The position numbers were made by a program, and so were the translations under genes. Under the pieces are notes generated by a model, which saw nothing but the letters and a program-made list of their open reading frames with translations, searched no databases and was not told where the DNA came from. Shown here in pieces: positions 43,954 through 55,900 of a stretch of 64,000 nucleotides of DNA. This DNA comes from Atriophallophorus winterbourni (lineage: Eukaryota > Platyhelminthes > Trematoda > Plagiorchiida > Microphallidae), in assembly GCA_013407085.1 (NCBI GenBank), contig JACCGJ010026067.1, forward strand, positions 1 through 64,000, written 5' to 3'. Every line of letters starts with the position of its first letter. The stretch's first letter is position 1.

Positions 43954-46900
43954 GTGAGTATTGATCGAAAATTTGTTGCCATGGGCTGGTGTGACGTTAA
44001 TGTGATCAAACTTGAAATAGGTTGTTTCTGATTTACATTTGTCTGCTAGCACGTATTTTTTTTAACATAGTCTAGTAAACCTGGTTGGCCGTAGAACCGG
44101 GCTAATTTGTATATGAACAGAACAGAGGAAAGCTCGTCTCAAAGACAACACAAGAATAACAGCCAAATCTTTGTTTGTACTTTCACTTAGTCTAACCAGC
44201 TCTCGAGGTAATCTGCATATTATATCGCAAATTTGTTGAATATTATCGAATACACCGTTTTCCTTCATGAAAACGTTTTCAGTATTGCGAGTAAGTGTTT
44301 CCTTTAACATGTACAGTAAAGTTTTCAATAATATTAAATAAGAAGCATGTCCCTATCTCTCTCGTATCCCATTTTCCAAAAAACAAATTGGAGTATATTT
44401 TGAATGAAATAGCCTAGACGTTATGCGTTGACGACACACGCTGAACTCCAAAAAGAAGTGCTTTACTTTTGTGCGACTATCTCCTCCAGGAGGATGAGTC
44501 GGCTTCAATGAAGAGTCTTGGGAATTTGGGTACAATGCGGCGTCCCCAGCACCACTTGGCGTTTGTTCAAGTCAGCTTCTCTAGCCTTTGCACAACCAAG
44601 TGCGACATGCAAGGCAGCAGGGAGTTGCCAGAAAGAGGTGGTCTAGCAGACTCTGTTCCAGGTTTTTCCTCAGGGTTTTCTCCCGAAGCATTTCCCGCGA
44701 TCGGGTGGTTTAAGCGGAGGTTTTAAAATCAGGGTTTCCCTTCCCTTAGATGAAATGCCCTCCCGGGCTAACGAGCTACATCTGCCCGAAGCTAAAAGGT
44801 TTTCAGGCGCCATTCACTCGCCCTCGCCCCTTCTCCTGTTGGTAGAAGCAGTTACCCCGGGCTCGGAAAGACACTTGTGCAGACCAGAAGCTGGACTTGG
44901 AGGCTATTTGAGATGTACACAACTATCTTTACTTTATTCTCTTAATTACCTTTTAATTTTTGGTCACTGGGCCCTTGGTGTTTGAGCAAATCTCCAATTT
45001 TATTACCAACAATTGGTATATCGCCGATATAATTGTTACAGTTATTTTTCCGACCACTGTCGATGACAATTTCACGCATGAATGTGTCTAGGAATCAAGG
45101 TTAAACACTTTTTCTAAATCTCCAACCACGCATCACAAAACGCTTTCAAAAGACGAATGTATTGATTGCAAATCTTTCTGCATCTTCATCACAACATCTT
45201 CTTATTTTTCTTTGCGTTTATTTGACGTAGTAATACGTAATTTGATACTTATCCGCGCAAAGTTAGTCCCGGCTTCAGCGGTAATCGCTTATGGCGTTGT
45301 GTTCAAAGCACTGCTTCAAAGTTCATTAACAATTCTCCAAGAAGCTGAAAACAGAGGTTGGGAAGTCATAGCAACCAACTCTGTTTACATAAACCCGAAT
45401 GTGTGACACCCGACGGGGTTTTACCTTTCTGTATCGCCGTTGTTGACACAACTTATACTTTTTTATCAGAAAAACGAAATACCCTAAAGTCGAATTGAAC
45501 TTCAAACCAATAGATGTGAGACTGTCACTCAACATTTCAGGGAAATACTCAAAACTCATTTATTGATCAAATTGAGTCCATTGAGAGTTGAACGTTATGT
45601 CAATGAACAAGCCAGCGCATTTTTCCATGGAATCTTTTCCCTGAATCTTTTCAGAGATGAGACAGTTCGACTCTATTCGCTTCGCGGCTTATCGGACAGC
45701 GTGTAAGCTGCGGTACATACAGCAACGGACTCTATGTAAGCTTCCATTTATCTTTTATTTCATCTATGTTTGACATTAGATTGTATAAGCAAATAATGCG
45801 AGATCTTTTTTGGGCGTTTGAAGAGGACATTTTAAAAACATTTATTTTGTCCCGATAAATCATGCATACACGTGTTTTAATTTGAACGTTGCGCGCAATA
45901 GTTACCATGCTGCCAGGAATGCTTGTGCTGTCCCTAATCGATATGTGCGACCAGCATAAAAAGGGAATTATGGTATAGTACAAGAGTATGTGAAGATTGT
46001 CACTTGATGTCTCTTTTTTGTTCTTAAGCCTCTCGTTTATGTTCGACCATACCTTGTCATGCTGCGGAAAACAAGCAGTATCACTTTGGAGTTCGATACT
46101 GATGCTGCATTTCTTTAATTATTTAGTCGAAAAAACATCTTAGAAAATGTTCCAGTATTATGTCGGTTTATTGATTTTATCCATCTACGACATCATTTGG
46201 AATGTGACCGATGTTAACGCTAGAGGTGCATCACTTTAGCCCTTTCTATCAGTGCTGATATGCGACAGTCATCAAGACACTACTACTCCAGTGATTATAC
46301 CGATTTTGTTTCTGAAAGGTTGATTCAAGGATTCAATCCTTTAATCAATCAAGATTGATTCCAATTCTCGGTAGGTCATTGCATCCTCAAACAAATAATT
46401 ATTGTATTCTGCAATAAAAATAAAATAAAATTAAAATAAATAAAATGTTAAAAGTTCAACCGCTCAAAAATACCCGTTTGCTTGCTATCCATCACACACA
46501 CACACACACCACGACCGGTTTCGTGCTGTTTTCACTCATCAGGAAACGATAGTAAGATCGACATCCGCATGTGCTTGACACAGTGGAAGAACAATGTGCT
46601 TGTGTTTGCGCAAGTTTTCGACTGGAATCGAGAGAGAACTGCATTCTTGGTGTAAATTACCACTCACACACATCATCTGATGCCCATGACGAAAGGTTGT
46701 TAGAAATAATGCGTAACGCTGGAAATCTGAGCGGAGCCCAACTACTGATATTTGTTTTTTACCATATGTATCTTGAATCTTGAAGAACCCTATCTATATC
46801 TTCAAGGCTAACTAAATCTGATCTTACTGTCTCCATCTGATGACTGCAAACAGCCAGAAACCGGTAGTGGTGTGTAAGGGATATGAGCACCCAAATATAT

Positions 46901-49900
46901 TGACCTATCTACATGTGTTTGGGCACATGTGATTGAACAGGTTGGCCGCACAAACCTTATCCAACAATGTCATAGAAGCGCAACTTGTTCAGCCGTTTAC
47001 TTTTGACTTTATTCTGATAAATCATGTTAAAAGGGCGGAGATCCCAAATAGAATTGAGCACATTTTTAAACAACTAGTTTCTATCACGCCTATCATGTCA
47101 CTGTTTATTCATGAATTTTAACTTCGTTTCGCAGATATTCTTTTGAGAGAGATATTCTCGTTTAAATCTGAAAATCAAACCAAAATTGGGCGAATGCTCA
47201 CGGTTATCGATTATCGCGATGCCCTCAGACTCCCAAATTCATAGTTCGAATGGTGAGCGACGTACGAACAGATTCAATTTACTGACCAGTCCATTAGTCG
47301 ATCTTCATTCGCACGCGTGTGATCACGTGAGAGGTGATCGATACAGTAGCGGGTCGGCCCAGGCACCTGAGGTGTACTCGTGTCTGGTCGTGAGATTACG
47401 GCAATGATGTAGGCGAAAAAGAGTCTAGACAAAACAATGATTGGATGCAATTTATTAGGTACTGGCGTGCATTACACGAAAATTGTTCTATTTGTTTTGC
47501 AATCGAATGGTTTGAGTTAGTAGAAAATACTTTTTAGCGGTTTTGCTGGCCTGACCGAGATCAAAGCTGATATTTTCCATCAAATCAATCTGCAACTGTT
47601 ACAAAATAGTCTGAGGAGAATTTAAACGTAATAAGTCTGAAACATTTTAATAACTTACCTGAATTATTGTAAATGGCTTTTTACATTCAAGATAAAAAAA
47701 ATTAAATCATCACCAGATAGAACCCGAGGTCTATTAACATCAATTTTATTCACTATAAGAAACTAAATTTACAACTATTGGGGATGTAAAATAATCATTT
47801 TTTCTTCGGATGATGCTGTTGTTGATCTAAGGAAAGGTAAGGATTGGCCATGAAGCGGCGGATCTGAAGCGTTACAGAACTTGTTGAGCATACGGATCCT
47901 GTTCCTGCTGTCCTTACCTGATGAGTGCTAACAGAAGGAAACCGGTCGTGGCGCGTGTGTGATGGAAATGCATGTGAATCAGCATTTTTGTTACAGAACT
48001 TGAGGTTCTGCTGCTGAGATACAACAGAAAGACAAGGGTTATTTATCTAATTGTCCGCTAATCATAGTAATGGGAAATTTTGGAATTATATACAACTTCA
48101 CGTCAGCATATAATTTATTTTCACGAAAGAAGCAATTGATCGAAGATGGCACACATATTGATAAATGTATGGACAATACCGCCTGCTTTATACGCTACCG
48201 GCAAGCTTCTATCTAGACGCGGCATTCCTGATGTTGAACTGGTCTAATTCAAAAGATATGGATAGAATAATGGGTACTATAGGATGGCAATATTAAAAAA
48301 GAGTGAAAATGAAAATATCCGCAATCGATTGGAATATGTTTGGGACCGATCGTGTATTCATAATGCAAATAAATTTGAGTGCAATCGGTTAGATCAGTTT
48401 TTGGGTAACATTTCACTTCTGACACAGAAGCTTGTCAGGCCAAGGGTAATAGTCAGGACAGGGAACATGATTAAGTAGGAGTCAACCCACCACCACAAAT
48501 TTGACCTTACCGCTAAACAGCCTATAGTACGCCTATAGTGTGTCACGTCTCGTGGGAATGAACAGGATCAATGGTCGATTTTCCTACTTGCGTGTATCCA
48601 CATCAATCTAATGCAAGTGAACACGGTCAAGGTCAGTTGACACAACGGCCCACATACGTAAAAGTACATAACTAACAGGGCTAAGGCTACTTTTGAAGAA
48701 AAACAAAAATCTAATTTACTAGTAGGTATAAGGTGAATAACAACTATTTACCTTCGCATCAGTGCTGAGCGCCAGATTGTGGAGATTTCTGCCCCATCCA
48801 CCTTATTGACCGCCAATCGACCTGCCTTGGCAATTTCGACCGCCTCCGCATGTAGGCGTTCGCTATACGGTTTAATACCGCGTCGCAATATTGCCACATT
48901 GTCTAAATCGACGCTGTGGCCCGTATCTAAAACGTGCTCCGCCAAGGCGGAATCACGAATAAAGGATTGATATTCCCTCGCATCCCAGGGGCTGTCTCCG
49001 GACACGCCTCCGGTGTTCTTCTATTCTAGTGTGAATTTCCCTGGTTGACTACTACGTAATCATGTTCCCTGTCCTGACTATCACCCTTGGTCTGACAAAG
49101 CTTCTGTGTCACAAGTGAAACGTTATACAAAAACTACTCTAACCGATTGCACACACATTTCTTTGCATTAAAAATATCCGCATTCACTTGAACATTGTCC
49201 GGTCTTGACAAAGTTCATGCGGGTGGAACAATATACATTGATCCACAATCTTCGTATTCCCAAGCTTTTCCCACCTATCCAAACCTACAGGGGACATTTT
49301 TCTGAACCGCGTGGTTCACTGCACGTAGCTGTACCGGCCAGATTCAACAATAGAGTCAGTTCAAGCATTGGCTAACGTGTCTCCATTGACGCGCACCCTG
49401 ATCTGAATTACTCTACCCGATGAGTGCACCCAGTATGAAATGGATCGTGAGGTGTCTCCGATGTAAAACCGTGCAAATGAGGATATTTTGTTTGAGCAGC
49501 GGTGCGGTGTGTTAAACTGTGATTTCCTCTTCCAAGCCTTGTCTGTGCGACAACCATATCTAATGTATACCACATTGCATATGGTACTCTGGCAGCGATT
49601 TCCTTGCAAAGCAAACTCTGCTCGTGAAAATTATCTTGAGCGTTTTATTCACGAGTGTGAAATGTCCATTTCAGCGACGATGTTTTCTGTGATGCGTTTT
49701 GATCCAACGTAAATTCTAACATGCATCAGTTTTTAACCGAAATATTCATCGCGTTAATATTTAATCATTTGGTAGAAGCGGACGGGCACAAAGTGAATAA
49801 AAATGGAGACAAATTATATCCATTTACAAAATAGATTGCCTCTCGGATAAAGAAAGTGCAGACGTGTGACACTGCTCAAAATTTTTGAAGGAATCTTAAC

Positions 49901-52900
49901 AGAAGTACATGGAACCCAACAGAATTTTGTTGGTCACGCAAACACCGATCTTGCTTAGCCAATTTGCTGACATTATGGTAGGTTTTTCACGACCACCCTG
50001 TTCATCATATAGACAGCACTGAAAAAGGTCGTGTTGGTGTGTTTGATGGATATGTATCACTGATCTTTTTTGCTCGTGGTCATGGGTTCAAACCCAGTCC
50101 GCAATCTGCTATTTAATTTTAACTGTGCCGGCTTTCTACTCATTTGAGAACAAACTTATGAACCCTATAACTATCTGTAAAAAATGCTTATTAAGTGCTT
50201 GGGATGTAGCAAGACATGCACCAGTAAATCCTCGTTATCAATCCTGAAAATTAGCTCATTGTGTCGAATGAACCCAGCCCCACAAGAGATGCACTGCAGC
50301 ACTAGTGATTGCATGCCATATTTCGCAATACTCTAACGATACCGTGGTCGGTAACGTTTTGTTGAACTCAGGTTCTACAAAAGTGTATTATGTGAAGTTC
50401 GCATGCTCATAATCCAGTTTCATTCATTCACGTTCACAGTTTGTTTTGTGGAATTGTGGCGGGTCGTGGAAACGTTTCGCGATTTCGGACTGAACCAAGT
50501 CACCGAGAGCAACGCTTCGCTGGATTACTCCAGCACACGTCGTCTGCTCTCATGCGTGTACAACCAAATCACGGTCCCAGCAAGCCTGGTCCAGTCCGCG
50601 ACGCAAGCGCCCACATTGCTCGCACAAAATTTGCTCACCGTAGCAAGTGAGCTGATGATGTGTTGGCTGGTTCACGCGTTGGATATTTGCGCAACGGGGC
50701 GATTGATGGTGAACAGTTTGAAAGTCGCCTTGTCCACGCTGGCCAATGCAAAGCCAACGGAGAAATTCCGCTGTGAGTTGTGTGTTATCGGATTCCAGTT
50801 TTCTTTGTAATCCGGAAAGTGTATTATGCTGTTAGCACTCCACTCTCATAGCTTTCATCTCGACTTCCCCCGACACGCTGTGTGTATGGATTGCTCATCA
50901 ATCAATATTTCAATGAAAGCATATCTTACTGGTAAGTGTGTGGAGATCTGATTATGTTCCTCCGGAATACACACTGTATCTCACGAACTCAATATGACTT
51001 CTAATCACAGTACAAGTTCACAGTGATTAATTAGTGACGCAACGCGGGGTTCATCCATAATAATATCGTTGATTTGAAAGAGATAACACATTTTAGTCAG
51101 CGGTATCCTCAGAATAAATCTGGAATGTTTCAAAGCAAAAGTCAGAATAATCAACATGTTTTATTTGTAAATGCGCAATGTTTCTGCATACACTACCCAG
51201 GCACCTAATGCAACCGACTTCAACTGAGGCCTATAACGCACGCAAATAGACTCTCATTACAAGTTTCAAGGTCATCATCTTTTCATTAATGACACAACCA
51301 CACACTCGCTAGTAGTTGAGGTATCACAGCTTATCTAAAAATCAACTTGGATAGGTTAGCCTATTGTCAGATCGACCGCAAACCCGCAATGCTTTCTCGT
51401 GCTGACCGGAGAGCGCTATACGCTAATGGCCAATTTCCATGTTATTAGAAGGATATTTGAAAGTTGCATCATTGGATGCGCTTTTTGAAATGTCCAAAGA
51501 GGCCATTTTTCGTGGCGTGTGAATCGAGACAAAGAGGACTCGATGCTCGGCCCCAAACGAATGGGGCCTTATAGAAATAGCTTGATGTTGAATAGTGTTG
51601 TTGAATGGGAAACCAAGTTCAAGCAATTTGAATTAGACTTTCCANNNNNNNNNNNNNNNNNNNNAGTTGCGCTTGTATGCAACTGTCCGATATGGTTTGT
51701 ACGAACAACCTGTTGAATCACGTGAGCCCACGCTCATGTAGACAGCACGAAACCGGTCATGGTGCGTGTGTGTGTGATTGAGATGCATGCAAACGAGCTT
51801 TTTTGCTCATAGTCATGGGTTCAAACCCAGTGTACAATCTGCTATTTAATTTTAACAGTGCTGGCTTTCTACTCATTTGAGAACAAACTTATGAACCCTA
51901 TAACTATCTGTAAAAAATGCTTATTAAGTGCTGGGGATGTGAGCAAGACAATGCACCAATGTAATCCTCGTTAGCATCCTGAAATTTAGCTCATTGTGTC
52001 GAATGAACCCAGCCCCACAAGAGATGCACTGCAGCACTAGTGATTGCATGCCATATTTCGCAATACTCTAATGATACCATGGTCGGTAACGTTTAGTTGA
52101 ACTCAGGTTCTGCAAAAGTGTATTATGTGAAGTTCGCATGCTCATAATCCAATTTCATTCCTTCACGTTCACAGTTTGTTTTGTGGAATTGTGGCGGGTC
52201 GTGGAAACGTTTCGCGATTTCGGACTGAACCAAGTCACCGAGAGCAACGCTTCGCTGGATTACTCCAGCACACGTCGTCTGCTCTCCTGTGTGTACAACC
52301 AAATCACGGTCCCAGCAAGCCTGGTCCAGTCCGCGACGCAAGCGCCCACATTGCTCGCGCAAAATTTGCTCACCGTGGCAAGTGAGCTGATGATGTGTTG
52401 GCTGGTTCACGCGTTGGATATTTGCGCAACGGGGCGATTGATGGTGAACAGTTTGAAAGTCGCCTTGTCCACGCTGGCCAATGCAAAGCCAACGGAGAAA
52501 TTCCGCTGTGAGTTGTGTGTTGTCGGATTCCATTTTTCCTTGTAATCAGGAAAGCGTATTATGCGGTTAGCACTCCACTCTCATAGCTTTCATGTCAGAC
52601 TTCAACCGACACGCTGTGTGTGGATTGCTCATCAATTAATATCTTACTGGTAAGTGTGTGGTGAATACACACTCGATCTCACGAACTCAATATGACTTGT
52701 AATTACAGTACAAGTTCACAATGATTCATTAGTGACGCAACGCGGGGTTCATCCATAAAAATACCGTTGATTTAAAAGAGATACCATATTTTAGTCAGCT
52801 GTATCCTCAGAATAAATTTGAAATATTTCAAAGCATAAGTTCGAAAAATCAATATGTTTTATTTCTAAATGCGCACTGTTTCTGTCCACACTACCCAGGC

Positions 52901-55900
52901 AACTGACTTCAACTGAGGCCTATAACGCACGCAAATAGACTCTCATTACAAGTTTCAAGGTCATCATCCTTTTATCGATGACACAACCACACACTCGCTA
53001 GTAGTTGAGGTATAACAGCTTATCTAAAAATCAACTTGGATAGGTTAGCCTATTGTCAGATCGACCGCAAACCCGCAATACTTTCTCATGCTGACCGGAG
53101 AGCGCTATCCGCTAATGGTCAATTTCCATGTTATTAGAAAGATATTTGAAAGTTGCATCATTGGATGCGCTTTTTGAAATGTCCAAAGAGGCCATTTTTC
53201 GTGGCGTGTGAATGTGTTCGTTTGCACCGAGACAAAGAGGACTCGATGCTCGGCCCCAAACGAATGGGGCCTTATAGAAATAGCTTCACGTTGAAGGGTG
53301 TTGTTGAATGGGAAACCAAGCTCAAGCAATTTGAATTAGATCTTCCATGACTTTGGTGGCATGAAATTCTAAAGTAATACATTTTCTCAAACATAGAAGA
53401 CTGCTACGGAAATACGGATAAAAATGTGTATATCAAGAGATAGTGAAAGTGCTAAACCGATATGTAGTAAGACAGACAATTATTGAGTAGATAAATGCCT
53501 ACATACGTAGATAAACATAAAATAAATATATAAAAAATCTTAATATTAAAAATAATCAGATAGATAGAAAATAAATGAACCAATGAATGAATAAATGAAT
53601 ATATATATATATAGATAGATAAATAGATAGATGGATAGATAGATAGATGGTTATGTAGATAAATTCATACATAGATCAATAGGCAGATTGCTGCATTTTT
53701 CAGTGTTCGAAGCATTTAAAGTCATCCCAAAATTTCTGAAAATTTCTATATCGATTCTTCTAAACCTAAATTCAGTCGTTTAAAATTCAATCGACCTTGT
53801 GCAATTCCCGCACACCGACATCTCCAGCACCTTCGTAATTGCATTCACCACTCATCGTATGCTATTCATCAACAAGCGGAAATACAAATGGTAGAGTTAA
53901 ATGACTGGTAACATTCAAACAAAGAAAATATGATCCAATTCACAGGATTTCTAAAATATCTATCGAAATAATCAACCAAAAGATGTAAATCAATTAAAAA
54001 TTACAGTTACAGTTTTTAGGAAAAAAATTGCGTGATATCTAAGTGTGAGTATGAAACATGTTTCAAATGGTACAGAGCGAAAAAAATGCGAAATCACCGG
54101 AAAATCAATTTCATCCTTGTGATGCTGTAGACCTTCCGTTGGGACCTTTTCGAGATTAGCGAAACATTTAAGTACCAAATCAGATTTGATTCCCGAAAAT
54201 ATTCCTTGGATCGTATATTTTCAAAACTTAACCATTTTTAAAGAAAGAAAAATGTTCTTCTTGGAAACTGTTCAAACTTTTAGTTTGCCTAGACCAATTA
54301 GTAGTATCTCAAAGTCATAATTCTGAGAAGTATACCGGAAAAAATGTCTATACGAATTCTATTTTATCGCGTGAGAAAATAAATTTTAACAAACGAGAAG
54401 CATTCACTGCATAATGCTTTTCTTATAATAATCGGAAAACCGCCGAAATTCCCACAATAATCCAGGTCAATATTTATGGGATTACCTGAAGTCACTAAAA
54501 CTTTCCCAGTTATGAAGCTTAATTATTTCAGGGTTATCCTCTTTCGATTGACTCTAAATGTATTCTTGTGATTAAGGAAACTAAAATAGAACAGATTCTA
54601 GAAAGATCTGAGGCTACTTGTCTGTTAAGCCTAGGTTCTACAAGCTCGTTTACCGAAGGGAAATAGATTGTAGAGCGCAGTTTAGATTGTACTTACACCA
54701 CTGGAAAAAGTAAACCGAATAAATTTACTTAAGATGGAAATCCTCATTAACCCAACACTGATCAATGAATCAACGGGACAAAAGTGATTAGCTAAATGAG
54801 AAATATGGGGAATTGCTTTGTGAGAGACACTTTGTCTGTTACAGCCAATTATGCACGAAAGAAGGAGACATCTATAGTACTTGTAACTCAGAACTCAGAA
54901 CGTTTTATGGTAGAAAAAGCAGTAAGCTTAACAATAACCATTGGATGACAGGCATATGGAGTAAAAGTATAAAATCTCTCAAAAATCAACAGGGACAGTT
55001 ACATACCGCATGGTTCGTCATATACTCATCCGGTTTAAAAGCGAAAAGCGCAACAGATTCCGAGCCTGTGATTTATTCAGGTAAAATGTTCAAAGTGAAA
55101 CAAATTCTTACCGCGAAAAAATTTCGACCAATATCCAATCAAGAATGCGAAATGCTTAAAGCATTAGGATGTTTTCGAGTTCGAGTGTTTAATTGGATGG
55201 TTATCAGTATGCAAGATTTTGAATGCCAACAGGAGGTCACTCCGTATCCGTTGTTGGGTAAAATCATGAAGATTTAGTCTTAACATTCGCTCTTTGAAGG
55301 CAACTTTCTCTAACGGGACAGCAACATTGTCGCACCATGATAAATCCTGTCAAGTATTTCGATATCCTTCCTCATCCATGGTGCCCAGGCTTGGATGGAA
55401 TATTCCATTACAGGACGTACATACGTATTAATTAACCGGGGTAAGGTTTCGGGTGTGAAAATCCTGAATATCCTTTTTGAAGACTCAAGATACGGCAGGC
55501 TTTATTGTACACTTTCCAGCAATGATGCTTAGGCTTAAGGTTGAAAGACACTCAGATAACGAAATCTTTTTCTTGCGTGCCAAACTGATACGCGTGGTGC
55601 AGAAATTTTCCAATCCACAGCATTTTACATTTCGCAGGATTAAATGATAACCCATTTGAATGGGACCAACGAAATAAGATGAACAGACCACGTTGTACTG
55701 CCATACAGTCATTAGCAGACCTGATACGTTCCCATATTTTCCATATCTTTGCTGAAATCATCTGTTACCTTGCGGTTGAAGTCCACTAAACAACTTACAT
55801 TGGTACAACGAGAACATCTCATTTATTCTTATATTACTGTCGTAAGTTTCACCCAGCTGGAATTTGTTTCTCCTTGAAATTAAATGTGTGCGCATCCCGT

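Noticed and set aside
44062..44328. Minus-strand frame in dystrobrevin intron 1
   Set aside because: No recognisable domain, no matching splice signals and no support from neighbouring repeats.
50075..50110. Possible tRNA gene at the tgggttcaaacccag motif
   Set aside because: Only a B-box-like stem-loop is present. There is no acceptor stem, anticodon arm or A box at the right distance, and unit 2 has the same.
54813..55277. 154-codon plus-strand frame
   Set aside because: It is the antisense of the CR1 copy Q reverse transcriptase, as the matching minus-strand motifs and the tail show.
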